Source: Cryptomeria japonica
Lineage: Eukaryota > Streptophyta > Pinopsida > Cupressales > Cupressaceae
Reading direction: 5' to 3'
Assembly (NCBI RefSeq): GCF_030272615.1
Contig: NC_081411.1
Span: 37,796,640 to 37,856,639, forward strand
DNA: 60,000 nucleotides
The notes beneath the pieces were generated by a model. The model was not told where the DNA came from, did no database searches, and saw nothing but the letters and a program-made list of their open reading frames with translations. A program made the position numbers and the translations under genes. This document shows, one piece after another, positions 35,272-48,080 of this stretch (position 1 is the first letter of the stretch; the number at the start of each line of letters is the position of its first letter).

Positions 35272-38200
35272 CTTGTGCCTTAGAGTAAGTTTAATAGCTT
35301 GAGGAAGATCCTGAATCTGGAATCCATGGATATGAGTTTGGAAAAGAAACTTGAGGTGGCACTTGAAGATTATGATGGTGAAAGGATGAAAAACTTGAAG
35401 TTACAAAATGAATTAAATTTTGCTCAGGAATTCATTCTTGTCCTATAGGAGAGGTTGTCATCTATTCAAGCTAGGAGGAAGGAACTTTTGCAGAATAATG
35501 ATGATGAAGAGAAAGATGCACTTAAGGAATAGTGTCAGAAGTTGAGTCTGGAGAACATGGTCATGAGAAATAAAATGAAAGCTATAACTATGAGAATGTC
35601 TAAGGAGATTGAAGATCGAAAAAAAAAGGAAGAAAATCTTGTTGTATCTTTGAAGAACAAATTTGAAGAATATGGTAGGTTGATTCATGAGAATGATATG
35701 TTGAGAATTGATTTAGTACAATCCCAGAGTAATGAACAAGAGCTTGAGAGACAAATGATAATTCTGAGATATGATCTAATTATTGCAACTAATTATAAAG
35801 AAAAATTCAAGACTAGTTCAACACAGCTAGATGAGTTATTGAAGAGACAAAGGTGATAGCCCTAAAAATTGATTGCATAAAATTTTCAAATTTCATCCCA
35901 AAACATTGATTTTCAAGTTGTTACTTATATCCTGTGAGAATAATTCAAGGCTTAGGGTTTAGGAGTTATCAAAACTTCTTATATTTTTGTGAAGAAAACC
36001 CTAGAAATGATATATTTTGGTGTTACTTTTTCCCATTTAAGCCAAGGGTGCCCTTTCCATAAACGGGGCCATTTTTTCCCTAAGTAAAAATTTGGTCAAC
36101 CGGTTCGTGAGATGAAATTTCCTAGGTCAAGTGCATAGCTTCCCTATTACCGGTCCCCTTCTAAATTTTTTAAATGCCCACACTTATTTTTTTCCTAAGT
36201 CCAACAAGTGCTAAATACCTTGACCATCTGTTAAAGAATGGATAGATCCACCAGCTAGCGCTTCCTCATGATAAAAAATGAAAGGATTTTAATGACCGTA
36301 GTATCACAAGATGATGTCATGTGTTATCAGCAAAACTAACAAGGTTAGCAGCATAGCCGGTTGAAAGCTTTGTAATACCGACTCATAGGTAGTAAAGTTT
36401 GGTCTACTAACAGTCTCATCAATTTGTGCATACTCAAAGTGAACGATGATGTTTTATCTTGAGGTAAAATTTGCTCGACTTTTAAGTCCTGAAGGAGTTG
36501 GTGGGTAGTATGCACAGTGGTAAAGGTCAAATAGATCAGATAGCCCTCATATTCCCGCAATGGAATTTGCAAGGTGGTTACAGACCATGGTATCACAAGA
36601 TGATGCCACATGTCCTTGTCTGATTAGGAAGGCTTGCAGGGAGGTTTCTGACGGAGCTTGGTTGAAGAGTGATATGGCACTATCCAGTCAGGATTTTGTG
36701 GGTCCACAGATACAGTTGGAAAGTCAAACTACTAAGTTGGTAGGGAATGACCATTAGATTTTCCAAGTTAGATGAGATTTGTGGTTGAGCTTCAAATGAG
36801 AAGTTCGGAGGGATTTCTAGAGGCCTTGGTTATAGCTCGCGAGAAAGGGCAAAATGAATGGGATTCAGACTTGTCGATTCAAGATTGATTTGATAGTCAA
36901 AGATGATAGCTTAGAGATGTGAAAGGATTTGGATAAGCTTCTAGTTCAAATGTGATGAATCATGAGTTCTCTAATGAATTCAGAGATTTTCTTGTTGACA
37001 TAAATCATGAAATAGGAGATTGTACACTAAAAAGAGGAATAAGATTAGAATAAAATCATTCGCATCAAAAGAAATTTGATAGAAGAATTCAATAGATGTA
37101 ATATGCATGAATTCTAGTTTCTATAGCTGGCAAAGAAAATTGAGAACACCAGAGTGATGATGTTTCAATAGCAAGTACTACTTGATGAATTATGTTTCAA
37201 CTATAAATACAACAAGGTGGTGACCGAATTGGTAGAAGAGTATGAAGCCTTTTCATTTTCTAGGTGCATTTTTTCTTTATGTAGAAGAAATGATGTTTGA
37301 GCAAGCTTATAGATGGAGTTGTAATATAATTTGTGATACTAGATGGAGCCTATCTTTTATGTATGAGTATGTCTATTTCCATAGGGGATGTGAAAGTAGG
37401 GAGGATTTCCAGAGGGGGTGTGAAATACCTTTCTTGCAAAGAAAGGTCACGCATGGCACAACCTTTATGTCTGTTCAGTCTCTGGGTGGTAGAGGGCTCT
37501 AAGACAGAACCTACATAGAAACAAAAATAGGGGGTGCCTCGGTAGGGAGCGGCAACAATCCATCCATGTAGCTGCATGGAAGCTGTGACCTCTCCCCAAC
37601 ATGTTATGTTTCCCCTCTAACTTCACCTCCCACTGCCTCTCATTCTGGGCATGAAGGTTGAGCTCCCCTTCTATCTTGAGGGGTGACTTACCTCTTTCCG
37701 GGATCATGTTTCCCTTTCTAAGGAAGGAAAATGCTCTATGAGACAAAAATGCAACATCTCACATGCCATCTGAAGGTGTCAGGGCGATAACGACATGACT
37801 CAAATGGTTTTGCTTCTACCAATCTTTAGTTTGAAAACAATGATTCACAGGTACCAGCACATAGACATGTGGATATTTTTAAATAGAATTGTACATAGCC
37901 TTTAGGGCTAATTACCAAGGAATGAATCTTTTGTTGACAAGTGTCTAATGGCCTGAAGATTTTCACTCCCTTGTTTTATATAAAAGGGAATTCAAGGCAT
38001 TAGTTAGGGTCCAAATTTTTCTAAGAAAGATCTCTATAAAATAGATCTTTTGTATAGGGTTAGGTCCAAAATAGTTCTAGAGAGTCATAGAAAATAACAG
38101 GGACTGCAATGTTATTTTGTAGGTGAAAATTGTAATAGAATAGTTGCAGCTTCCCCTTTTCAAATGGGTCACTCTGTATTTGAATTTTTTGGCTATCATC

Positions 38201-38834
38201 TAATAAAAGATAGCTCATAATATAAATGCAAATATAGTTTCCAAATCTTTACTCTTCTGTGTGTGATTTTATCTTCTTTTAAGAAAATGGGATCAAGGGT
38301 CTCTTTTGTTTATTGCATTGTTATGATGTATGTACTCTTTTATTCAGTGCTTTAATCCAAGAGGTTAATTAAAATGCTTGAATAAGATTAAAGAGAAAAT
38401 AAGGCTCGCCATAGGAATTGATAAGTAGTTGAGATAAAGGATCATAAACAAAATAATATTGTAAGTCAGTATTATTTTAGGCAAGACCAGTGACTAGGTG
38501 AAGTTTTATTAGATTTTCAGCAATACTTTTCATCGACTCTATAGCCCAAATGAATAAGGAACTGGTATTAGCTAGCAAATCTCATTAGGTTATCAATTTT
38601 CTAGTTTTATCTTCTTCATGATCTCTCATAATAAATCTTATAAAAATCAGAACAATCATTTGCTAAGTTTTATGTATTTTCTGAAAAATAGTCTCACCAT
38701 TTCTCATACTCTAGGTTAAGGTTGACGATCACTAAAGGATTTTCCATCCTTGATCATTCTCCCTTTTTGTTGAGTTTTATCAATGAGATAATGTACTTTC
38801 TATTCAATAAGTCCCTGAATATCCTTGCGGAGAG

Positions 38835-39883
38835 TGTTGGTATTTTGGTATGGTTTTGTCATTGATGTCAACACCTGCTAAATACACCTACTTTGGAGAT
38901 CCAGCAACGTTCACCGGCAATCAGTAAACTGTTCAAACAATCACTGGTATATGGTTAACCGGCAGGATATAATGTTCACCAGTACCTGCAATGACATGGA
39001 AGACACTTGGTAATGTCAAAGACATCATGTGGACACTTTTCCTTGAAGTAATATCATTGGTATATTCTTATTTGCATATTTGCTTTTACCGGCAAACAGG
39101 TCCAGGTTATCTAGGGTTACACCGGTAGGATTATCTTTTCCAGATCAGCATGGCATGCTATGGAGATGATTTATTATTGTTGTAAATGCATTAAGCCGAC
39201 ATGTTTAATCTGTTATTGCATCGGATATTGTATTATTTGTAAAATGTTTTTATTGTAATATCTTGTAGAGCCGACCTACTAAAATTGGTCTTAGGGTATG
39301 GTATAAATGTAAGATCTTATTTGTAAGATCAAGTGTGGAATGTGAAAAAGATTTCAAGAATGGTATATGCGAGATCAAGAAGAGATATACATGAAGAAAT
39401 CATTTGAAGGTGAAGTTAGGTTTTTGTAGAACCATATCAACATTACACCAGTACTGAATCCAACATATGAAGATGCTATTTTGTGCAATGCATTCTCATT
39501 GGATTTAACCATCCAACTATAGTCAATGTGACTCCCATTTGTGTTTGAGCAGTGAGCTCTAGGTTGTTGGCCTTCCTGCATGTGCAGACCCCTCTTGTAC
39601 ACTTACTATCTGTAGTAGTATCATCTGATTGTGGGTAAGGTTTCCCACCGTGGTTTTTCCCCTTACAGAGTTTCCACGAAAAAATATTTGTGTCATGTGT
39701 TGTGGATGACTTTATGTTTATGTTTCATGCATTAATTCTTACCGGTATAGTAGTTTTCTGTTTACTAGCATACTTGACTATCTTACCGGTACTAAGCATT
39801 AAGCTGGTTAATAAGGTTTTGGTTTGAATTTATTAGACAACTGATTCACCCCCCCCCCCTCTCAGTTGTCCCCGAGACCTATA
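38835..39883 (+). repeat. 5' LTR of Copia H
   Basis: 1049 bp, TGTTGGTATTTTGG...GACCTATA; the terminal CA has become TA. TATAAATG at 39302-39309 and an 11-C run near 39849 are present. Confidence 0.94.
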
Positions 39884-39885
39884 AT

Positions 39886-39897
39886 TGGTATCAGAGC
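39886..39897 (+). other. Primer binding site of Copia H
   Basis: TGGTATCAGAGC, an exact match to the initiator Met tRNA complement, two bases after the LTR. Confidence 0.92.
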
Positions 39898-39943
39898 CTA
39901 GTCCTCCTTTTTTGGCAGAAGTTTAACAACTTGAGGAGATCCA

Positions 39944-42900
39944 ATGTCTACTAATTATTTCAGAAAGGATAGTCCTAAACTTCATGGTACCAACTATGAA
40001 ATATGGAAAATCAGAATGGAGACACATCTGAATTGCATTGGTAAAGACATCTAGGAAGTTACCAAGAATATTTATACTGCTGCTATAGCTAGTCAGCCTG
40101 CTCCTATTACTTTAGCTAAAGATGAAGAAAATGATTGCAAAGCAAGAGAAGCACTTTTGAGTGCATTATCAGATCAACAAATCATGGGATTATCAGATAG
40201 ATCTACTACAAAAGCTATTTGGGATCATTTGGAAACACTGAATGAAGGGGATTTCACGGTCAAAATTGCAAAACTTGAAAGCTTCCAAGTCAGGTATGAA
40301 CATCTGAAAATGGAAGAAGATGAAAGAATTTTTTCTTTTATGGAAAGAGTAAATGAAATTGTTTTAGGTATCAAATGTTGTGGAGGAACCTTGAGTGAAG
40401 ATGAGATTGTTTCAAAAATCTTAAGAGGTTTGCCACTGGCATATAAAATGAAGGTTACTGCTATTAATGAGTTGAGAACAATGCCTAATACATCAGTAAC
40501 TAGGGATACATTGATTGGAAAACTTTTAGCTTTTGAAATTGAGGAATTTGGTCCTGTAGCTACTACAAAAACTGATTTGGACTTCAAAGCATCAACATCA
40601 TCTGCTCCATCTTTTGACAAATCAGACTGGAGAGCCTTTTATGCAAGAGAACTTGAAGAAACCAGGAAGGAGAATGAAGAGCTTGAAGAACTTGAAGCAC
40701 TATTTGCAAGAAAAATGCCAAAAGGTCCAATTGGAAGTAAGTATGAAGGTAAAGCGCCCTTTAAATGTTTCAACTATAGTAAGATTGGTCATATGGCTTC
40801 AAGATGCCCTGATAGACATGCTAGACTAAGAGAAGAAGCTAGAAGGACATACAAACCTAATCCTGAATATCAGAGATATAGATTTAAGAAAAACAAAGAT
40901 AAATCTTGTTACATTGCCGATGAAGGTGTGACTGATGATTCTGATGAGGATCCAGCAGACAATGGATGGGTCTTTGTTGCTATAACAGAAGATCAACCGG
41001 TACCTATTGCTCCACCAGTAGAACAATCCCTAGTAGCTAAAGTTGAATCAAAGGATGAATGGATTATTGACTCAGGATGCTCACAACACATGACTGGAGA
41101 CAAAGGAAAATTCTTGAACTTTCAAGAATACAATGGAGGTTTAGTAAGATTCAGAGATGACAAAGCCTATTCAATCAAAGGTAAGGGTTCAATATCTCTT
41201 GATGGTAAACATAACACTGACAATGTTTACTATGTTGAAGGATTAAAACATAATCTTTTAAGTGTTGGTCAATTAGTTGAGAAAGGTTTTCAGTTAAAAT
41301 TTAAAAATGGAAAATGCAAAATCATGAATAGAACTGGTTTGGAAATTGCAACCGGTAATCAGACTAGAGGTAATATCTTTCATTTGAATAACAGTGAAAA
41401 GGCATGCTTAATTGCACATATAGAGGAAAGTTGGCTATGGCATAGAATACTATGTCATGTAAATTTTGATTGCATGGTAAAAATCAGTACTTCTAAGGCA
41501 GTTAGAGATCTACCTAAAATTGTGAAACCTCAAAATACAATTTGCAAGGAATGTCAATTTGGAAAACAAGTTAGAGATAGTTTCAAAAGTATTCTAGAAA
41601 AATCCAATAATGCTCTTGATTTAATTCACACTGATTTATGTGGTCCAGCTAGAACTAAAATTTTACAAGGTGATAGATATTTCATGCTAATTATTGATGA
41701 TTATTCTAGAATGTGTTGGGTTACTTTTCTCAGAGAAAAATCAGAAGCACTTGGGAAGTTCAAACTATTCAAAGCAATGGTTGAAAATGAAACCGGTAAG
41801 AAAATTAAATGTTTAAGATCAGATCAAGGAGGAGAATTCACATCTAGATATTTTAATACATTATGTGAAGTTAATGGAATCAAAAGACAGTTATCAGCAC
41901 CTCGGACACCTCAATAGAATGGAATTGTTGAAAGGAAAAATAGAACTATTTTGGATTCAGCAAGAAGTATGTTATCAGAAGAAAATCTACCACATGTGTA
42001 CTAGAGAGAGGCAGTAAGCACTGCTATCTACACATTCAACAAAGTTCACATCAAAGGTGAAACCGGTAAGGCCCCTAATGAACTATGGTTTGGTAATACT
42101 CCTACTCTTAAGTATTTCAGAATTTTTGGAAGTAAATGTTATATTAGAAGAGATGAGTATATTGGCAAGTTTGATCCTAGAAGTGATGAAGGAATATTTC
42201 TTGGTTATTCATATAAGAGTAAAGCTTATAGATGCTTTAATAAAAGATTACAGAAAATTGTTGAGAGTACAAATGTAAAGATTGATGAACAATTCAGAGA
42301 AACTTCAAGGTATATAGACTCTGAACCGGTAACAAAAATTATGACAAATGAACCAACAGTAAATCCACCGGTATAGAATGATGATCCAGTTACTCTGGTA
42401 TCATCAGAGGATACCATAGTAATTGAATAACAACAATAGACTAAGATACCCTGGTATGTAAGACTGAATCATTATGAAGATCAGATAATTGGAAGCAAAT
42501 TTAAAGGAGTCATGACAAGAGGAAAATTGGCAAATGAAGAGGTATGTCTTATTTCTCAAATTGAACCATTATCTATCAATGAGGCATGTGAAGATAAATT
42601 TTGGATTAAAGCTATGGAAGAAGAATTAGGACAAATTGAGAAAAATAATACTTGGACATTAGTTCCCTAGCCTGAAAATAAAAATGTAATTGGAACCAAA
42701 TGGGTATTTAGAAACAAACTCAATGAAGATGGTAAGGTTGTCCGGCATAAAGCAAGACTAGTGTGTAAGGGATATTCTGAGAAAGAAGGAGTTGATTACA
42801 ATGAAACCTTTCCACCCGTAGCCAGAATTGAGGCCGTTAGATTATTCTTGGCCTTTGCAGCTCACAAGGATTACAAAGTTTATCAAATGGATATTAAATG

Positions 42901-44097
42901 TGCATTTTTGAATGGAGATCTTGAAGAGGAAGTCTATATTGAACAACCTGATGGATTTTCTTTGACAGATAACAATGATATGGTTTGCAGATTAAGAAAA
43001 GCTCTGCATGGACTAAAACAAGCTCCAAGAGCCTGGTATGCCAAATTGGATAAGTATCTTTTAAAAATTGGTTTTACTAAAGGAAATGCAGATAGCAATT
43101 TATATTACAAAGTAACTAATGATGATATTTTGATTATGGAAGTATTTGTTGATGATATAATCTTTGGAGGAGAAGATGGACTATGCAAAGAATTTTCTCT
43201 TAAAATGTAGCATGAATTTGAAATGTCTATGATTGGAGAAATAAAATTCTTTTTAGGATTGCAAATTTTGCAGACTGATAAAGGCATATTTTTGAGTCAA
43301 TCTAAGTACTTGAAAGAACTACTCAAGAAATTTGGGATGGAGAACACTAAACCAGTAAGCACACCTATGACTACAAATGAAGAATTATCTCAAAGGGATA
43401 ATCTACACCTGTTAATCCAACTAGATACAAATCTATGATAGGAGGTTTACTATATTTGACTCAAACTAGACCTGATATTATGAATGCAGTATGTATAGTT
43501 TCTAGATTTCAGAGTAATCCCAAGGAAAATCATGAATCAGCAGTAAAAAGGATTTTTCGGTACTTACAAGGCACAACAAATCCTGGATTATGGTACCCTA
43601 AAGATGAAAATTTTGATCTATATGCATACACAGATGCAAATTGGGCAGGAGATGTGGATGATAGAAAGAGAACCACTGGAGGAGCATTCTTTCTTGGAAA
43701 GAGATTAGTTTCCTAGTTAAGTAAGAAATAGAGTTGTACATCTTGATCAACAGCAAAATCAGAATATGTTGCAGCATCAACAGACTGTACATAGGTACTT
43801 TGGCTTAAGCAAATGTTGAAAGACATAAAGGTAAAATGTAAGGAACCTATTACTATATATTTTGATAGCACTGCAACAATTGATATATCTAAGAATCCAG
43901 TACTACATTCTAAAATAAAACATGTTTCTATCAAACTAAATTTTCTAAGGGAAAAAGTTGAAGAAAAAGAAATAAAACTGGTTTATGTGAATACTAAAGA
44001 ACAGCTTGCAGATATTTTTACAAAACCTTTGCGTAAGGAAACTTTTGAGTATCTTAGAGATCAACTCGGAGTCTTACCTCCACCGGTAGAGACTTAG
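39944..44097 (+). pseudogene. Copia H gag-pol polyprotein (nearly complete)
   Basis: ATG at 39944. The largest open stretch runs 40157-41917 (586 codons) through gag, protease, GAG-pre-integrase and integrase core. Gag has a zinc knuckle whose second Cys is Tyr (40775-40777). Protease has IIDSGCSQHM (Asp 41069-41071). Integrase has the first two acidic residues (HTDLCGP, RSDQGGEF) and the Glu after a TAG at 41915. RT spans about 42590-43430 with FVDD at 43145-43156. RNase H spans about 43600-44000 with YTDANWAGD. It ends TAG 44095-44097. Stops are at 40052, 41915, 42002, 42374, 42669, 43208, 43714 and others, and a frameshift lies near 43400. Confidence 0.96.
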
Positions 44098-44465
44098 ACA
44101 GTTGATGATTGTCATCAATCAACAGAATTAAATGGACAAATCTTTTATTCCGGTATTTGATGAGGAAGCTACTTCTCAGTGGGAGTAGTTGGTATATTGA
44201 ATTGGTTGGTATTTTGTATGAACTTGACCTTTTTGTGACTTTGGCATTTGATGTCAAAGGGGGAGAGATATATGGAAAAACATTAAGGAAAAAATACATG
44301 GAAAAATGCATTATCTTTTTGAGAAGAGATTGGTATTGTAAATAAATCTTTGTATAAACACATATTACTCCCAGGGGGAGAATTGGTTTTTATACTTGGC
44401 ACTTCTATTTTGGCACTTTGATGGTTTTTCCATCTTGTGTTGCCATCAATGCCAAAGGGGGAGAT
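44098..44465 (+). other. 3' tail of Copia H with polypurine tracts
   Basis: Non-coding; GTGGGAGTAG near 44179, AAAGGGGGAGAG near 44257, CAGGGGGAG near 44373, and the LTR-adjacent AAAGGGGGAGA at 44454-44464. Same layout as the tails of B and D. Confidence 0.82.
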
Positions 44466-45533
44466 TGTTGGTATTTTGGTATGGTTTTGTCATTGATGTC
44501 AACACCTGCTAAATACACCTACTTTGGAGATCCAGCAACGTTCACCGGCAATCAGTAAACTGTTCAAACAATCACCGATATATGGTTAACCAACAAGATA
44601 TAATGTTCATCGGCAGGATATAATGTTCACCGGTACCTGCAATGACATGGAAGACACTTGGTAATGTTGAAGACATCATGTGGACACTTTTCCTTGAAGT
44701 AATATCATTGGTATATTCTTATTTGCATATTTTCTTTTACCGGCAAACAGGTCCAGGTTATCTAGGGTTACACCGATAGGATTATCTTTTCCAGATCAGC
44801 ATGGCATGCTATGGAGATGATTTATTATTGTTGTAAATGCATTAAGCCGACATGTTTAATCTGTTATTGCATCGGATATTGTATTATTTGTAAAATGTTT
44901 TTATTGTAATATCTTGTAGAGCCGACCTACTAAAATTGGTCTTAGGGTATGGTATAACTATAAGATCTTATTTGTAAGATCAAGTGTGGAATGCGAAAAA
45001 GATTTAAGGAAGGGTATATGTGAGATCAAGCAGAGATATACACAAAGACATCATTTGAAGGTGAAGTTAGGTTTTTGTAGAAGCATATTAGCATTACACC
45101 GGTACTGAATCTAGCATATGAAGATGCTATTTTGTGCAGTACATTCTCATTGGATTTAACCATCCAACTGTAGTCAGTGTGACTCCCATTTGTGTTTGAG
45201 TAGTGAGCTCTAGGCTGTTGGCCTTTTTGCATGTGCAGACCCCTTTTGTACACTTACTATCTATAGTAGTATCATTTGATTGTGGGTAAGGTTTCCCACC
45301 GTGGTTTTTCCCCTTACAGGGTTTCCATGTACAAATATTTGTGTCATGTGTTGTGGATGACTTTATGTTTATGTTTCATGCATTAATTATTACCAGTATA
45401 GTAGTTTTCTATTTACTGGCATACTTAACTGTCTTACTGATACTAAGCATTAAGTTGGTTAATAAGATTTTGGTTTGAATTTATTAGACAACTGATTCAC
45501 CCCCCCCCCTCTCAGTTGTCCCCGGGACCTACA
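44466..45533 (+). repeat. 3' LTR of Copia H
   Basis: 1068 bp, TGTTGGTATTTTGG...GACCTACA, followed by GAGAG. Highly similar to 38835-39883; it differs by a short internal duplication near 44600 (a repeated GATATAATGTTCA phrase) and point changes. Confidence 0.95.
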
Positions 45534-46567
45534 GAGAGCAGGAAATTTCTTACTGAAGGGATCACCATCCCTGGTTTTGGAGAGCCTAAAGTGTAGGAGG
45601 ACCCTCTGTTCTTGTTATTGTTGGTCCAAGCCTGACACATATTGATAGTTGGGGGTGGCTCTCCATAGATATTTGGAGGAAATCAGCTTGGTCTCTGCCT
45701 TGCAAGCAGTGTAAACCCGTCATCCATTTTTGGGAACCAACAAAAGGAAGAATGAAGATTCCAGTGGACTTGGATTTGAACAAGGACAGAGTTATGGTAC
45801 TGCAAATGAAGATCAAAACCATAAGACATCGGTAAGGCAGTTTAATGCTTACAAATTTAATGGTAGATGCTTTGTTTGTAATAGATTTGGTGACATGGTT
45901 AGTCAATGTAGAAATAGAGTTAATCAAAGCAATAATTCTTCTCTTAGTCAATGTTCTAAATCCAATAAGAATGGTCATAAAACAAAAGATTGCATAATGA
46001 ATGTAAAATGTTATGAATGTGGAAAATTTGGACATATGGCTAATCAATAGAGGCCACGCAATTATACATGTTTTAGCAAAGCAATTCAAAAGAACAATAT
46101 TACATCTGATGCATGTAATGAGGTTGGCAATATTGCTAAATTCTGTAGAAGTAGAAATCCATCAGTTGGTAATGGAGGATCAAATGAGAAAGGGAAAGAA
46201 AAGATTAATGAAATCTGATAAGATCACACCCATAGATGGGTCAAGAAGTCAGAGGATCAATCTACAGATGGGAATGCTCTGGTTACTTATCTGATAGACG
46301 AGGTTGCTCCTACACCAACATGAAGCTCAATCGGTAACTAAGGTAGATGCCTTAGGGGTAGGAAAACATTCATGAAGATGTTGCATATGCCTCAGGAAGA
46401 GGTTCTGGAAGATGTTCAAAACATTGGAGATGCTTATCTGGCATGGAAATGTTTGTTCAAGATTTGGTATCTTCCACCAAAAGTCATTTATATCAATGAC
46501 GGATTAGGGTTTTTCTTGGATGATAAAAGGTTGAATCTACTTCATATTTTATCACCTTGCATTTAGA

Positions 46568-46632
46568 GTGATTAAGAGCGATTTAAAGAGATTAAGAGCC
46601 ATTAAGAGAGATTAAGGGTGATTCAATGCGAT
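46568..46632 (+). repeat. Degenerate GATTAAG short repeats
   Basis: Six imperfect units of 8-12 bp around (G)NGATTAAGA between F gag and the unknown ORF. Confidence 0.7.
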
Positions 46633-46722
46633 CAAATATTATCTTGAACAATTTCACCAACGATTGGAAGAGGTCTTTAGGGTCTTTCACCAACAGCGAT
46701 TCAATGGTATTTATCATCAATC

Positions 46723-48080
46723 ATGGAAGCGGGATCATCATCTTTACCTATATTTGTTGAAACTCTAACTATAGTTGAGGTGAAGGACTATCCCAAGCCG
46801 ACTTTCAAGCAATATCCGCATGTTGCTACCTTGGACGATTCGGTTGGCACATTTTCCCATGTTCCGAAAGGAGTTATGTATGTTGAAGATGTAAGAGCCT
46901 ACATTCATTGTCGCATTGAGGATTTGGGAATGTCTAATATCAAGAGCATGTACATGAATGAGTTAATGCAAGATTCTGGAAAGATTAAGCCAGAGTACAA
47001 GCACATTGAGGATCTAGGGTTTACCAATATTCTAGACATTTTGGAATTTGAAGATGAAATTGTTAGGTATGTTTTGAGAAGAGTACATGAAGATTTTATC
47101 TGGTTAGATAGACCATATAATATTACAAAGGAGGCCATCAAGGAAATCACCAGTTTACCACAAGCTGGGCAGCGTCTAGAGAAGAAACTTTCTAATGATC
47201 ATGTCAACAAAATCACCGGCGCAACTTCGGATAGGTAATCAATGAGAATTAGTACTATCATTGATAGAGACATCAAATTTGGTAGCATGATCGTCGGTTA
47301 CAAGGTAACACAATCAAACCGACTGAATTCTGTTTCTAGCTTCTACATTTATGTAGCTTATAAGATGATGAGAGAAAATGAGAAGTTGAATCTATGTGGA
47401 TGGATGTTCGATGAACTTTTGATAAACCTAGGAAAGATTAGAGGAGAAAATAAAGGAACATTATAGTATGGTAACCTAATTGTCTGTTTAATTATATTTT
47501 TCATCAATGAGACTCCCAGTTTTGGGAAGAGAAAATGAGCATTTGATATCTCGGTAGGGAGGCAACTAAAATAGTCTATTGCTACATTGGGTACTCAAAG
47601 AGATGACAAAGTATGGGGCTATTTTAAGGCATTCCAGAAGGCTATGAAATCTTGAGAAAGGGTTCCTAAGCACATTGTTGAGAAATACTCAACTGACATA
47701 TGCTTCATGGTTAAGAAAGATGAAACACTCATGGAATCGATCAAACCTCGGAAGATCTGGATTAAGGAGATGGGCTATGAAGTTGATGCATAGATTCTTG
47801 ATGCTTATGCAAAGATTCTAATTGATGCACTAATAGATGTAACTATAAAAACATTTGGCACTACAAAGCAGAAGAAGCAAGAGGTTGAAACTAAGTTCAA
47901 CCAGAAGAAAAGAGAGAAGTAGGAAGGTAAGGCAAGTAAGTTTGTTGAAAATATTTCACATGACATCAAAGAATTGATTGATGTTGTCCCAGAGAAAGAC
48001 AGGAAGAGAAAAGAACCATAAATATTTATTGAACCTATTGCACCTGAATCTACATCTAAGAAGGCAAAGGAGTGGGATTT
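46723..48080 (+). pseudogene. Unknown ORF X of element F, degenerate
   Basis: ATG at 46723 opens a 171-codon stretch to 47238. The same frame continues to about 48080 with about nine stops, several at CAG/TGG-like positions. The N-terminal part contains TFSHVPKGVMYVEDVRAYIHC and RPYNITKEAIKEITSLPQ. A later part has IGYKVTQSNRLNSVSS-like sequence, and the C-terminal part is Lys/Glu-rich. No protease, RT or integrase motif is present and I do not recognise the family. It could be a second ORF of F (position after gag, before the missing 3' LTR) or a captured host sequence. Its regular amino-acid composition and long single frame suggest it was once coding. Confidence 0.6.

Larger units (their letters stand above)
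38835..45533 (+). mobile_element. Copia element H
   Basis: Flanked by a perfect GAGAG duplication (38830-38834 and 45534-45538) in LTR I. 5' LTR 38835-39883, primer binding site, gag-pol 39944-44097, tail, polypurine tract 44454-44464, 3' LTR 44466-45533; total 6699 bp. Same family as D by LTR and protein. It is the innermost member of the longest insertion chain, so it should be the youngest there. Confidence 0.97.
35854..45742 (+). repeat. Putative 3.2-kb solo LTR I, interrupted by Copia H
   Basis: Bounded by TGATAGCCC (35854) and GGAACCAACA (45742) and flanked by a perfect AAAGG duplication (35849-35853 and 45743-45747) in F gag. Without H the insert is about 3185 bp. No internal repeat of its start and no retroviral domain was found. 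TATATAAAAG at 37977-37986 looks like an LTR promoter. A very long solo LTR of a Gypsy element is the simplest reading; a non-coding non-autonomous element is the alternative. ORFs inside it show no domain. Confidence 0.72.
35326..46323 (+). pseudogene. F gag-like protein: coiled coil plus zinc-knuckle array, split by I
   Basis: ATG at 35326. 35326-35853 encodes a Lys/Glu-rich coiled coil with two in-frame stops. After the 35854-45742 insertion the same frame continues at 45748. The second part has a cluster of CCHC knuckles: CFVCNRFGDMVSQC (His replaced by Asp, GAC 45892-45894), CSKSNKNGHKTKDC, CYECGKFGHMANQ cut by a TAG at 46048, and a fourth partial one ending AKFC. It ends at TGA 46321-46323 after one more internal TGA. 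A coiled coil followed by CCHC knuckles suggests an RNA-binding gag. No capsid motif was recognised. Confidence 0.75.

Noticed and set aside
36345-37746. ORFs of 60-93 codons in LTR I
   Set aside because: Overlapping on both strands, no domains, and inside a probable LTR.
46372-46566. 64-codon ORF between F gag and ORF X
   Set aside because: No motif, short, and bordered by low-complexity repeats; probably chance.
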